A DNA stretch of 53,734 bases from Oscillospiraceae bacterium (GTDB lineage Bacteria; Bacillota; Clostridia; Oscillospirales; Acutalibacteraceae), in NCBI GenBank assembly GCA_015066045.1, contig SVPD01000013.1, positions 1-53,734 on the forward strand, given 5' to 3'. The notes below the pieces were generated by a model, which saw nothing but the letters and a program-made list of their open reading frames with translations, was not told the origin of the DNA and searched no databases. Both the position numbers and the translations under genes were made by a program. Positions 42,479 through 51,511 of the stretch are shown piece after piece. Each line of letters starts with the position of its first letter. The first letter of the stretch is position 1.

Positions 42479-43342
42479 ATGAAAATCATTGATATTATTA
42501 ATAGCGGAAAGCCTATGCTTTCCATGGAGGTTTTCCCTCCGAAAACAGACGATACCTTTGAAACCGTAAAGGAGGCCACCGAGAAAATCGCTCTGCTTAA
42601 GCCCTCTTATATGTCTGTTACCTACGGCGCAGGAGGGGGAACGAGCGAATATACGGCCTTTATCGCTGAAAATATAGAGAAAAACTGCGGTGTTCCCGCT
42701 TTGGCGCATCTGAGCTGCATCTCCTCTAAAAAGGAGGATATCAGGCATCAGCTCGACCTGCTGAAAAGTAAGGGCATAGAGAATATCCTTGCCCTCAGAG
42801 GTGACATTCCCGAGGGGATGAGCAGAGAGCATCTCGATTATCACTACGCCTCTGAGCTGACTGAGGAGATAAAGGCCTACGGTCATTTCTGCATCGGCGG
42901 CGCCTGCTATCCCGAAAGCCACCCCGAAAGTGCCACCTCCTTTGAGGATATAGAGCATCTCAGGGAAAAGGTGGAGGCAGGCTGCGAATTTCTTACCACA
43001 CAGATGTTTTTTGATAACAATGTGCTTTATAACTTTCTTTACCGCATAAGAGAGGCAGGTATCAAAGTGCCTGTAGTGGCAGGCATTATGCCCGTTACAA
43101 ACCCTAAATCCATAAAAAGAATCTGTGCCATTTCGGGTACGGCTCTGCCTCAGCGCTTTGTCCGTATCGTGGATAAATTCGGCTCATCTCCCGAGCAGAT
43201 GGCTCAGGCCGGCATAGCCTATGCCACGGAGCAGATAGTGGACCTTTATGCCAACGGAGTGAATGCCGTTCATCTCTACACTATGAATAAGCCCGAGGTG
43301 GCTGAAAAGATAAAAGAAAACATTTCATTTATAATTAAATGA
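42479..43342 (+). CDS. metF: Methylenetetrahydrofolate reductase MetF
   Basis: A 287-residue FAD barrel enzyme reducing 5,10-methylene-THF to 5-methyl-THF, the methyl donor for methionine. Motifs are SMEVFPPKTDDTF with the catalytic Glu, PSYMSVTYGAGGGT, NILALRGDIP, ACYPESHPES and GIMPVTNPKS. Length is normal. Ribosome binding site AAGGTGA. The MetH reactivation protein follows after 9 nt and metH thereafter, so methyl-THF is made and used by one operon. Confidence 0.97.
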   Translation: MKIIDIINSGKPMLSMEVFPPKTDDTFETVKEATEKIALLKPSYMSVTYGAGGGTSEYTAFIAENIEKNCGVPALAHLSCISSKKEDIRHQLDLLKSKGIENILALRGDIPEGMSREHLDYHYASELTEEIKAYGHFCIGGACYPESHPESATSFEDIEHLREKVEAGCEFLTTQMFFDNNVLYNFLYRIREAGIKVPVVAGIMPVTNPKSIKRICAISGTALPQRFVRIVDKFGSSPEQMAQAGIAYATEQIVDLYANGVNAVHLYTMNKPEVAEKIKENISFIIK

Positions 43343-43351
43343 GGCAAAATT

Positions 43352-43942
43352 ATGATAAAGCTTATCACCTGCACAGGTGACGAAATCTGTGTAAATAAAG
43401 ACGAGGCATACCGTTATATGGGACTCTGCCGTGACTATTCGAATGCTGAATTTGAAAGGATTTACGGCGAATGTCTCGGCGAATACCGTAAAAATGTCTT
43501 TTATAAGGGTGTATACAGAGAAAGCTCTCTTTCCTTCGGTGAGGGGGATGAGCTTTTCTTTGATTTCTGCTCCTTTAAAAGCCATGCACTTAAAAAGAAT
43601 TTAGAGGGCTGCAGCAGTGTCGTCGTTTTTGCGGCTACCGCAGGCATAAATATCGACCGTATGCTACTTAAATACAGAGCTCTTTCGCTGCTGAAGCTGA
43701 TGACCGCTGACTGTATAGCCTCCTCGGGAATAGAGTGCTTTTGCGACAGAATAAACGGTATTATATCCGAGGGCCGAGAAACGAAGCCCAGATTCAGTCT
43801 CGGCTACGGAGACACAGAGTTGAAATATCAGTCGGATTTGCTGCGGTTTCTTGATGCAGAAAAGACCTTAGGAATTACTCTTAATGAGTTTATGATGATG
43901 ACACCGAAAAAATCCGTTACTGCTTTTATTGGAGTGAAGTAA
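43352..43942 (+). CDS. Methionine synthase reactivation-domain protein
   Basis: A 196-residue stand-alone version of the MetH activation domain, which re-methylates oxidised cobalamin using SAM and a reductant. Its hallmark is RFSLGYGDTELKYQSDLLRFLDAEKTLGITLNEFMMMTPKKSVTAFIGV at the C-terminus. It sits directly between metF and a metH that lacks this domain, ending 1 nt before metH, so the function is split across two polypeptides. Confidence 0.9.
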   Translation: MIKLITCTGDEICVNKDEAYRYMGLCRDYSNAEFERIYGECLGEYRKNVFYKGVYRESSLSFGEGDELFFDFCSFKSHALKKNLEGCSSVVVFAATAGINIDRMLLKYRALSLLKLMTADCIASSGIECFCDRINGIISEGRETKPRFSLGYGDTELKYQSDLLRFLDAEKTLGITLNEFMMMTPKKSVTAFIGVK

Positions 43943-43943
43943 A

Positions 43944-46334
43944 ATGAACATAAAAGAACTTCTTAATAAAGAAAGACTGTATTCGGACGGCGGCTTCGGC
44001 ACTCTCCTGCAGGCGAGGGGACTCAGAGGCGGAGAAAAGCCCGAGGAATGGAATATCACCCGTCCCGATGACATTACCGCCATACATCTCGAGTATCTTA
44101 ATGCAGGCTCGGATATTATTTCCGCTAACACCTTCGGTGCCAACTGTCTTAAGTTTGACAATCTCGAAGAAATTATCTCTGCTGCCTTCGCCAATGCGAA
44201 AAGAGCGGTGGAGCTTTGCGGGAAGGAAAGGGGCTTTATTGCCTTTGATATGGGGCCTACGGGTAAGCTTCTGGAGCCTCTGGGTGATTTACCCTTTGAG
44301 AAAGCCGTAGAGGTTTTCGCTCAGACGGTAAGGATTGCAGAAAAATATTCTCCCGACCTTTACATAGTGGAGACTATGAACGATAGCTACGAAACCAAGG
44401 CTGCAGTATTGGCAGTAAAGGAAAACTCGGACAAGCCTGTTTTCGTAAGCAATGTCTACGATGAAAGCAGAAAGCTTATGACCGGTGCTTCTCCTAAGGC
44501 GATGATAGCTCTTTTAGAGGGACTCGGTGCCGATGCCATAGGTATAAACTGCTCTCTCGGTCCCCGTCAGATGGTGGATATAGTGAAAGAATATGTGAAG
44601 TATTCCTCTCTTCCGGTTATGGTGTGTCCCAATGCGGGACTTCCCGTAAATACAGACGGTAAAACCGTTTTCGATGTGGACAGTGAGGAGTTTTCCGACT
44701 GTATGGCAGAGATAGCTAAGGCAGGGGCGGCCATTCTCGGCGGCTGCTGCGGTACCACTCCCGAATATATAAGAAAAACCGTGGAAAAAACGTCGGATAT
44801 TCCCTTCGCTCCTGCAGAAAAGAAGGATTACACCTTCGTTTCGTCCTATACTCACGCCGTGGAGATAGGTAATACACCCGTGCTCATCGGTGAAAGAATA
44901 AACCCCACGGGTAAGCCTAAGTTCAAACAGGCTCTGCGTGAGGGTAACATAAGCTACATCATAAATGAGGGTGTAATGCAGGAGGAAAAGGGTGTACACA
45001 TCCTCGATGTGAATGTCGGTCTTCCCGAAATCGATGAGGATGCTATGCTCGTCAGCTGCATAAGAGAGCTTCAGACCGTTTCCTCTCTTCCTCTGCAGAT
45101 AGATACGGTTAAGCCCTCTGCCATGGAAAAGGCTATGCGTATTTATAACGGTAAGCCTCTCATTAACTCCGTGAACGGTAAGCAGGAGAGCATGGATGCG
45201 GTTCTTCCTCTGGTGAAAAAATACGGCGGCACGGTAATCGCTCTGACTATCGATGAGGACGGTATACCCGACACTGCCGAGGGCAGAGTGGCCATAGCCG
45301 AAAGGATAATCGCCGAATGTGCGAAATACGGCATAGATAAAAAGGATGTCATCGTCGATCCTCTGGCTATGACTGTCTCCTCCGACAACCGAAGCGGCAG
45401 CATAACTCTCCGCTCTGTCAGACAGATAAAAGAAAAGCTGGGCGTCAAAACGAGCCTCGGCGTGTCAAACATCTCCTTCGGTCTGCCGTCAAGAGAGACT
45501 GTAAACTCTCATTTTCTGACCATGGCATTTACCTCAGGTCTTGACTGCGCCATAATGAATCCTTATTCGGCGGCAATGATGGAAAGCTACTATGCCTTCA
45601 AGGCACTGTCAGGTCAGGATGAAAACTGCGCAGAATACATTTCCTTCGCATCCTCGCTTAAAAAAGAAGCGGTGACAGTGTCTGCCTCTGCCGTGCAGAA
45701 AGACAGTGAGGATATGCATCCGCTGATAAGAGCCATAGTCAAGGGTATGAAGGACGAAGCGTTAAAGAATGCGAAGGAGCTGCTTTTAAATGAAAAGCCT
45801 CTGACGGTAATCAATGAATATATCGTGCCTGCTCTCGATAAGGTGGGTAAGCGCTTCGAGGAAAAGACCATGTATCTGCCTCAGCTGCTTATGAGTGCCG
45901 AGGCTGCATCCCGTGCCTTTGAGGCAGTAAAGGAGCTCGTTTCAGCCTCTGACTCAGGTAAAGGAAAAATTATTGTTGCCACCGTAAAGGGCGACATTCA
46001 CGACATAGGAAAAAACATAGTAAGGGTGCTTCTGGAAAATTACGGCTACGATGTGATAGATATGGGCAAGGATGTTTCTCCCGAGGCTATAGTCGAAAAA
46101 GTCAAGGCTGAGCAGGTCACTCTGGTGGGCTTAAGTGCACTTATGACTACGACCACCGATGCTATGAGAGAGACGGTAAGTCTTCTGAAAAGGGAATGCC
46201 CCGATGTATCTGTGATGGTAGGCGGTGCCGTGCTTACGAAGGAATATGCCGATATGATAGGTGCCTCTTATTATGCCAAGGATGCCATGGAGGGTGTAAG
46301 ATTTGCCGAAAGGCTTTTCGGCGGTAAAGAATAA
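43944..46334 (+). CDS. metH: Cobalamin-dependent methionine synthase (without activation domain)
   Basis: A 796-residue enzyme transferring methyl from methyl-THF to homocysteine via cobalamin. Domains: homocysteine-binding barrel (1-285; zinc cysteines in GINCSLG and GGCCGTT), pterin-binding barrel (about 300-560; GERINPTGKPKFK, DVNVGLP), cap (about 590-680) and B12 domain (about 680-796) with GDIHDIGKN, whose His686 is the cobalt ligand, and GLSALMTTT. The usual fourth activation domain is encoded upstream as a separate gene. Stop and sfsA start share TAATG. Confidence 0.96.
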   Translation: MNIKELLNKERLYSDGGFGTLLQARGLRGGEKPEEWNITRPDDITAIHLEYLNAGSDIISANTFGANCLKFDNLEEIISAAFANAKRAVELCGKERGFIAFDMGPTGKLLEPLGDLPFEKAVEVFAQTVRIAEKYSPDLYIVETMNDSYETKAAVLAVKENSDKPVFVSNVYDESRKLMTGASPKAMIALLEGLGADAIGINCSLGPRQMVDIVKEYVKYSSLPVMVCPNAGLPVNTDGKTVFDVDSEEFSDCMAEIAKAGAAILGGCCGTTPEYIRKTVEKTSDIPFAPAEKKDYTFVSSYTHAVEIGNTPVLIGERINPTGKPKFKQALREGNISYIINEGVMQEEKGVHILDVNVGLPEIDEDAMLVSCIRELQTVSSLPLQIDTVKPSAMEKAMRIYNGKPLINSVNGKQESMDAVLPLVKKYGGTVIALTIDEDGIPDTAEGRVAIAERIIAECAKYGIDKKDVIVDPLAMTVSSDNRSGSITLRSVRQIKEKLGVKTSLGVSNISFGLPSRETVNSHFLTMAFTSGLDCAIMNPYSAAMMESYYAFKALSGQDENCAEYISFASSLKKEAVTVSASAVQKDSEDMHPLIRAIVKGMKDEALKNAKELLLNEKPLTVINEYIVPALDKVGKRFEEKTMYLPQLLMSAEAASRAFEAVKELVSASDSGKGKIIVATVKGDIHDIGKNIVRVLLENYGYDVIDMGKDVSPEAIVEKVKAEQVTLVGLSALMTTTTDAMRETVSLLKRECPDVSVMVGGAVLTKEYADMIGASYYAKDAMEGVRFAERLFGGKE

Positions 46335-47014
46335 TGAGGTACAGTGAAATAAAAAAAGCGACCTTTATTTCCCGTCCGAATCGCTTCGTTGCCCGTGTGG
46401 CTTTGGACGGAAAGGAAACTGCCGTACATGTAAAAAACACAGGCAGATGCCGTGAGCTTCTTACCGAGGGTGCAGAGGTGTGGCTCGAAAAAAGCAGCAA
46501 CCCCGACCGCAAATATCAGTATTCTCTCGTGACGGTTAAAAAGGGCGACAGAATGGTTAATACGGACTCTCAGGCACCTAACAGGGCAGTGGGGGAGTTC
46601 CTCTCCGAGGGGCGGCTCTTCCGTGACATAAGGCTCATCAGGCCGGAGTGTAAATACGGCAGCTCCCGATTTGATTTTTACGTGGAATATGAGGATAAAA
46701 GAGCATTTATCGAGGTAAAGGGTGTTACTCTGGAAAACTCGGGCGTCGTATCCTTTCCCGATGCACCCACCGAGCGGGGCAGTAAGCATCTTAGAGAGCT
46801 TTGTCAGTGCATAAAGGACGGCTATGAGGCCTATGTTATTTTCGTAATACAGATGAAAAATGTCCTTTACTTTACCGCCAATGCCGACCACGATCCTGTC
46901 TTTGCCCGAACGCTTGAAGCGGCACATAAGGAGGGCGTGAAAATACTGGCATATGACTGTCACGTTACCGAGAATGAAATGAAAATAGGTGACGGAGTAA
47001 AAGTGAAAATATAA
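46334..47014 (+). CDS. sfsA: SfsA family DNA/RNA nuclease
   Basis: A 226-residue SfsA protein. FISRPNRFVARVALDGKETAVHVKNTGRCRELLTEG forms the OB-like N-terminus; KYGSSRFDFYVE, AFIEVKGVTLE (PD-(D/E)xK-type core) and FPDAPTERGSKHLRELCQ follow. SfsA was first named as a sugar-fermentation stimulation factor and later shown to be a nuclease in E. coli; its role here is unknown. It is the last gene of the metF-metH transcript, coupled through TAATG, and is followed by a terminator. Confidence 0.95.
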   Translation: MRYSEIKKATFISRPNRFVARVALDGKETAVHVKNTGRCRELLTEGAEVWLEKSSNPDRKYQYSLVTVKKGDRMVNTDSQAPNRAVGEFLSEGRLFRDIRLIRPECKYGSSRFDFYVEYEDKRAFIEVKGVTLENSGVVSFPDAPTERGSKHLRELCQCIKDGYEAYVIFVIQMKNVLYFTANADHDPVFARTLEAAHKEGVKILAYDCHVTENEMKIGDGVKVKI

Positions 47015-47020
47015 CCTGCG

Positions 47021-47049
47021 GAGTCGGCGTACGCTGACTCTGTTTTTTT
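47021..47049 (+). terminator. Terminator of the metF-metH-sfsA operon
   Basis: GAGTC/GACTC with GCGTACGC in the centre forms a near-perfect palindrome followed by GTTTTTTT. Confidence 0.85.
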
Positions 47050-47083
47050 GCTTAAATGTAAGATAAAAGTAATAAAAAAATTA

Positions 47084-47112
47084 TTGATAAAAAGTTTAAT
47101 ATATGTTATGAT
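47084..47112 (+). promoter_or_regulatory. Promoter of the GDPD-like gene
   Basis: TTGATA (47084-47089), 17-bp spacer and TATGAT (47107-47112), with AAAGG near the start codon. Confidence 0.65.
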
Positions 47113-47153
47113 ATATTTAACAGTATTTCCTAATAGTTACGAAAGGTAATTTT

Positions 47154-48374
47154 ATGTCATTAAAAATAAAAAATATACTTATTCTGCTGATACTTTCAGC
47201 CTTACTTTTGTCTCTTTCCTTACCCTGCAGTGCTTCACTGATGGTTTACGGTGAAAGCCTGTACGGCAGTGAGGATAAGATAATGTGTATTTCCTACAGA
47301 GGAGACACGGCACTTTATCCCGAAAACTCTCTCGAGGGTGTTCTTTCCGCTGAGGAAAAGGGTGCAGACGGTGTCAGTGTGGGCGTAGAGAAAACCTCCG
47401 ACGGCATTTATGTGCTTACCGAGGAAAAAAAGCTTTCCGCCGTAACCGATGCACCTTATGAATCCGTCGGTGAAATCACCTACGATGAGCTTCAGAATTA
47501 TTATCTTAAGGATAACACGGGCGCTCTCACGAAATACCGTATGGTTTCTCTCAGCCAGACTATCTCTCTGACAGGAGAGGATTTCATTATTATCGTTGAT
47601 GCCGAATGGGATGAAGCAGACGGAATTTATGACCTTATCAGTCATTACGGTGCCTTTGACAGAATAATAATCAGAGTGAAGGAGTCCGCTTCAAAGGTGA
47701 GCGAGTGGATTTCCTCTAAGCCGGAAAGGGTAAATGTCATTTCTCCCTATCAGGGAAATATCATCTTTTCCGCTGCTTCTAATTTCAATAAAATGAGCCA
47801 AGCAGGCTCACGCTTTGTCCAGTATCAGACGAAAAACTATTTCGGTGTGGTTTACGGCTCCTTTTTCTGTAAAAGATTTGCCGATGAAAATGCACCGAAG
47901 GCCATAGCGCCTATGTATGACCTTGACCTTTCGGGGCAGAGAACCGACAGTCAGGAGGGCTGGAATGAGGTTATTGAAGCCGGCTACAGTGTAATCGAGA
48001 CGAATAATTTAGTCTCTCTCGTTTCCTACATCGACAGACACGAAAAAGCAGGCAGGGCTTTAGGTGTTCTGGCTGAAAAGGCTTCCCTCATCGCTGCCGA
48101 AAGCTATTCGCAGGTGCAGAGAGAAAACCTTAATGATGCTCTTGTCCGATCAGCGGAGGCTCTCGGAAAGCTATCGAGTCCGGATGAGTATGAAAGTGCC
48201 TATTCTGCTCTTCTTCTGGCAATGAACGAGCTGAGCATAAGTCGTGAGGAGGACACACAGAAGGGGCAGCTTAACATTACCGCAGGAAAAATCATCGCCG
48301 CAGCTTTGGTGGGTGCACTTATTTTAGCGGCACAGATTTTTGTATATAAAATGCAAAAGGAGAAAAAGAGATAA
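47154..48374 (+). CDS. Membrane-anchored GDPD-fold protein lacking catalytic residues
   Basis: A 406-residue exported protein with a signal/anchor (6-25), a glycerophosphodiester phosphodiesterase-like barrel (about 40-290), a helical region with FIVAR-like repeats (AEKASLIAAESYSQVQRENLNDAL) and a C-terminal membrane helix (about 378-398). In true enzymes the fold opens with HRG and continues ADGIExDV then HD. Here they read SYRGD (Tyr48), GADGVSVGV (Ser75, Gly77) and VLTEEK, so both catalytic His and both acidic metal ligands are missing. It should be inactive and may bind glycans or lipids. Function unknown. Confidence 0.8.
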   Translation: MSLKIKNILILLILSALLLSLSLPCSASLMVYGESLYGSEDKIMCISYRGDTALYPENSLEGVLSAEEKGADGVSVGVEKTSDGIYVLTEEKKLSAVTDAPYESVGEITYDELQNYYLKDNTGALTKYRMVSLSQTISLTGEDFIIIVDAEWDEADGIYDLISHYGAFDRIIIRVKESASKVSEWISSKPERVNVISPYQGNIIFSAASNFNKMSQAGSRFVQYQTKNYFGVVYGSFFCKRFADENAPKAIAPMYDLDLSGQRTDSQEGWNEVIEAGYSVIETNNLVSLVSYIDRHEKAGRALGVLAEKASLIAAESYSQVQRENLNDALVRSAEALGKLSSPDEYESAYSALLLAMNELSISREEDTQKGQLNITAGKIIAAALVGALILAAQIFVYKMQKEKKR

Positions 48375-48420
48375 TAATTGCATTTTGATAAATGAAGAAA
48401 ATTAACAGGAGGACAGAAAA

Positions 48421-50037
48421 ATGAAAGTAAAAGAAAAGCCGTGGCTTGAACCGGCCAAAACACCCGAAGAAGTCGGAGTATCGTCAAAGGTGCTTCAGGA
48501 ATTTGTGGATGCCTGTATGGAGAAAAACAAAGAGCTCCATTCCTTTATGGTAATCCGTCACGGTAAAATTGCCTGTGAGGTTTACAGGGAGCCCTTTGCC
48601 AGAGAGTACAAGCATATGATGTACTCTGTCAGTAAATCCTTTACCTCTACCGCTATCGGCTTTGCCGTCAGCGAGGGCTATTTCGATGTGGACACCCGTT
48701 TCGTTGACATCTTCCCCGAGGCCAGAGGCGACAAAGAGGATGAATACTTAGAGGAAATGACCGTAGAGGACCTTCTCACCATGAGAAGCGGTAAATCCGT
48801 AAGCGTTTTCCTCGACAGAACCAAGGACAGATGGTTCAAGGACATAATAAATTCACCCTGGATTTCGGAGCCGGGTACAGAGTTCCTTTACATCAGTGAG
48901 AATATGTATCTGCTCTGCTGCATTATTCACAAAATGACGGGTATGTCCGTTATGGATTATCTCAAGCCCCGTCTCTTCGAGCCTCTGGGCATAGAGAATG
49001 CCTTCTGGGAGACCTGCCCCCGTGGCATCGAGGCAGGTGGCTGGGGACTTATGGTGTCTCTTGAGGATCTGGCTAAATATATCTACTGCTATCAGCAGAT
49101 GGGTAAATTTAACGGCAAGCAGGTTATTCCTGAGGAGTGGGTAAAGGTATCCACCGCTTATCATGCCGATAACTCTGCCTCTCAGCAGGACAGCGACTGT
49201 GTAGTGGGCTACGGCTACTGCTTCTGGAGAAACGGCGGCTACGAAAAATCCTACCGTGCCGACGGTATGTTCTGTCAGTTCGGTATCGTATTTGAGGACC
49301 TTGACGCCTGCTTCATTTCTCTCGGCGGTGAGGTTCACGAGCAGGGTATGCGTGATGTTATCTGGGAATATTTCCCCAAAGCATTTATCGAGCCCGATGC
49401 AAAGGCTGAGACTGTGCCTGTTTCCATTCCCGCTTATCCGAAGGCACCCGTGAAGCCCCGTTCTCTTGCTCTGGAAAACAGAATAGCAGAAAAGAAAATC
49501 AATTTCAGAAAGCCTGTTGTTATCAATATCGCAGGTTATCCTGTTTCGGTCGTTCCTCTGCCTGCTCTGTTTATGGAAAGCGATAAGGCAGGTAATATTT
49601 CTGAGGTCACCTTCCGTTTCGGTGACGACGATATGTATATGACTTGGGTTGAGGGTGACGAAATCAATACTGTACATATCGGTCTCGACGGTGAATATCG
49701 CTGGGATAACATCATCATCGGTAAGATTCCCTATACTACCTGCAGTACAGGCTGCTGGAACAGTGAAAGCGAATTAGAGGTACACATCCGCTGCATCGAG
49801 GTTCCCTCCGAAAGAGTTATCAAATTCAAGATTAACGGTGACAATGTTATTATGCGTCCCTCATCAAATCCCGATGTAGGTGTTATGGCTGAAACTCTCA
49901 AAAACACCGTCAAGGACGTTATCAAGCAGCCCGTATTCCAGACCGCAGTAAGCAAGGCTCTGCCTCACCTCGTTCCCATTATCGACTCTGTACAGAGAGG
50001 TAAAATCAAGGTAGAAACTGCAGGCAGAAGAAGATAA
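48421..50037 (+). CDS. Serine hydrolase, beta-lactamase (class C/S12) family
   Basis: A 538-residue protein with an N-terminal serine beta-lactamase/D-peptidase-like domain. The SxxK box SVSK (Ser69, Lys72) lies in MMYSVSKSFTS; ISEN in FLYISENMYLL stands for the YxN region, and GGWGLMVSLEDLAKYIYCY is a family loop. The last 160 residues form a beta-rich domain ending near TCSTGCWNSE. No signal peptide, so it is intracellular. Relatives include esterases and peptidases (EstB, DD-peptidases). Start follows AGGAGG. It is 46 nt after the GDPD-like gene. Confidence 0.85.
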   Translation: MKVKEKPWLEPAKTPEEVGVSSKVLQEFVDACMEKNKELHSFMVIRHGKIACEVYREPFAREYKHMMYSVSKSFTSTAIGFAVSEGYFDVDTRFVDIFPEARGDKEDEYLEEMTVEDLLTMRSGKSVSVFLDRTKDRWFKDIINSPWISEPGTEFLYISENMYLLCCIIHKMTGMSVMDYLKPRLFEPLGIENAFWETCPRGIEAGGWGLMVSLEDLAKYIYCYQQMGKFNGKQVIPEEWVKVSTAYHADNSASQQDSDCVVGYGYCFWRNGGYEKSYRADGMFCQFGIVFEDLDACFISLGGEVHEQGMRDVIWEYFPKAFIEPDAKAETVPVSIPAYPKAPVKPRSLALENRIAEKKINFRKPVVINIAGYPVSVVPLPALFMESDKAGNISEVTFRFGDDDMYMTWVEGDEINTVHIGLDGEYRWDNIIIGKIPYTTCSTGCWNSESELEVHIRCIEVPSERVIKFKINGDNVIMRPSSNPDVGVMAETLKNTVKDVIKQPVFQTAVSKALPHLVPIIDSVQRGKIKVETAGRRR

Positions 50038-50055
50038 ACAAGAGGAGAAAACAAT

Positions 50056-50808
50056 ATGCTTTTTAAAATTTTACTGGGACTTACCGTTCTCGCAGAGTGT
50101 GTCTGTGTGCCCGTATTTCTTAAATATTACTGGCCCGACAGATGCAAAAAATCCTTTATTTTCAAGGTTATATCCGCTGCACTTTTCGTGCTTTGCGGCT
50201 TCCTCTGTGTGAAAATTTCAGGAAATAATACACCCTACGCTTCACTTATGATGTGGGGACTTGTCCTTGGCTTTTTCGGTGATGTGTTCCTTCACTCGCT
50301 TCAGAATAAGTCGTGGCATTTCGTCTTAGGCTTCCTTTCCTTCCTTGTCGGTCACATCGTTTACATAGTGGCCTTCTGGAAGGCAATCAAGACCACCTAT
50401 CCCGGCTCACCGGTTTTCACCTGGTATGAGCTTCTTGCCACATTTATACTGCTGGCGCTTATGCTTACCATAATGATTAAAATGGGCATTTTCAAAGGTA
50501 AAGAGGTGCTTTTGGTGGCCTTTGGTGCCTACGGCTTTATCCTGTTTACCATGCTTACCAAGGGACTCCGCTATGCCATCGGTGAAATTGCTTACGGCAC
50601 CAATGACCATATGCTCGGTGTGTTCCTCACCGTAGGACTTGGTGCGATTCTTTTCACTGTATCCGATGTAATTCTCGGCTTTACCATTCCCATGGGCAAG
50701 ACTACCAGACTTGTCCGTAACATAAATATCGGAACCTATTTTGCGGCACAGATTTTACTCGGCATCAGCATTCTCTTTGTTTTCTCTGCCTTTCCCTTAT
50801 ATCCCTGA
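50056..50808 (+). CDS. YhhN-family membrane protein (TMEM86/lysoplasmalogenase-like)
   Basis: A 250-residue polytopic protein with about eight helices. The YhhN signature is GLVLGFFGDVFLHSL near residue 75, then FLVGHIVYIVAFW near 97. Animal TMEM86B is a lysoplasmalogenase cleaving vinyl-ether lysophospholipids; a related role would fit an anaerobe that makes plasmalogens, but activity in this organism is an inference. The gene starts 18 nt after the serine hydrolase with AGAGGAG, likely one transcript, and a terminator follows. Confidence 0.85.
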   Translation: MLFKILLGLTVLAECVCVPVFLKYYWPDRCKKSFIFKVISAALFVLCGFLCVKISGNNTPYASLMMWGLVLGFFGDVFLHSLQNKSWHFVLGFLSFLVGHIVYIVAFWKAIKTTYPGSPVFTWYELLATFILLALMLTIMIKMGIFKGKEVLLVAFGAYGFILFTMLTKGLRYAIGEIAYGTNDHMLGVFLTVGLGAILFTVSDVILGFTIPMGKTTRLVRNINIGTYFAAQILLGISILFVFSAFPLYP

Positions 50809-50814
50809 CAGATG

Positions 50815-50846
50815 CTCTCTCTCCGGAAAGGGGAGAGAGTTTTTTG
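50815..50846 (+). terminator. Terminator after the YhhN gene
   Basis: GCTCTCTC and GGGGAGAGAG pair around GGAAA, followed by TTTTTT. Confidence 0.8.
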
Positions 50847-50855
50847 CTTTTCTTG

Positions 50856-50884
50856 TTTACAAAAAAGATGATTTGTGTTAGAAT
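50856..50884 (+). promoter_or_regulatory. rpiB promoter
   Basis: TTTACA (50856-50861), 17-bp spacer and TAGAAT (50879-50884), with GAAAGGAAG before the start codon. Confidence 0.65.
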
Positions 50885-50925
50885 AACAGGGTAAAAATAT
50901 TATTACTATTCTGAAAGGAAGATTT

Positions 50926-51378
50926 ATGATGATAGCATTAGGTGCAGACCACGGAGGTTTTTACCTCAAAGAAGAAATCAAAAAGCATCTCGAGGAAAGA
51001 GGCATCGAATATAAGGACTTCGGTACCTACAGCCCCGAATCCATCGACTATGCCGCTATAGCCTACAGAACCTGTAATTCCGTAGTAGGCGGTGAATGTG
51101 AAAAGGCTATTCTTTGCTGCGGCACCGGTATCGGCATTTCTATGGCAGCTAATAAGGTAAAGGGCATCAGAGCAGCCTGCTGCAGTGATTATTTCAGTGC
51201 TAAGTTCACCCGCCTTCATAACGATGCAAACGCTCTCTGTCTCGGCGGCAGGGTAGTAGGCGCAGGTCTTGCTCTGGAAATGGTTGATGTTTTCCTTGAC
51301 ACAGAGTTCGAGGGCGGAAGACACCAGAGAAGAGTTGACCAGATAATGGCTATTCAGGACGGCATTTTTGAGGGCTGA
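50926..51378 (+). CDS. rpiB: RpiB/LacA/LacB family sugar-phosphate isomerase
   Basis: A 150-residue ribose-5-phosphate isomerase B-type enzyme interconverting ribose 5-phosphate and ribulose 5-phosphate. Signatures are GADHGGFYLKEEIK at residues 5-18, the catalytic-cysteine stretch AILCCGTGIGISMAANKVKGIRA near residue 63 and NDANALCLGGRVVG near 98. An ATG pair (50926, 50929) leaves the start ambiguous by one codon. LacAB-type galactose-6-phosphate isomerase cannot be excluded but would need a partner subunit. It is a single gene. Confidence 0.93.
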   Translation: MMIALGADHGGFYLKEEIKKHLEERGIEYKDFGTYSPESIDYAAIAYRTCNSVVGGECEKAILCCGTGIGISMAANKVKGIRAACCSDYFSAKFTRLHNDANALCLGGRVVGAGLALEMVDVFLDTEFEGGRHQRRVDQIMAIQDGIFEG

Positions 51379-51406
51379 TTCCGTAAAGAGGCGAATAAAA
51401 TGTAAA

Positions 51407-51438
51407 GAGGTGAAATGTCAGCGTTTCACCCCTTTTTT
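51407..51438 (+). terminator. rpiB terminator
   Basis: GAGGTGAAA pairs with TTTCACCCC (wobble at one end) and is followed by seven T residues. Confidence 0.8.
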
Positions 51439-51449
51439 TAGTGCAGATA

Positions 51450-51478
51450 TTGCTTTATTTCACCTTATAATGTATAAT
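51450..51478 (+). promoter_or_regulatory. Promoter of the small membrane protein gene
   Basis: TTGCTT (51450-51455), 17-bp spacer, TATAAT (51473-51478), then an AAGGGGG ribosome binding site. Confidence 0.6.
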
Positions 51479-51511
51479 TATATTACAGAAATAAAAAGGG
51501 GGCGTGTAAAT

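Noticed and set aside
42440-42480. SAM riboswitch before metF
   Set aside because: The gap to the preceding gene is only 11 bases, too short for an S-box.
48853-49677. 274-codon minus-strand open frame
   Set aside because: Antisense to the serine hydrolase gene.
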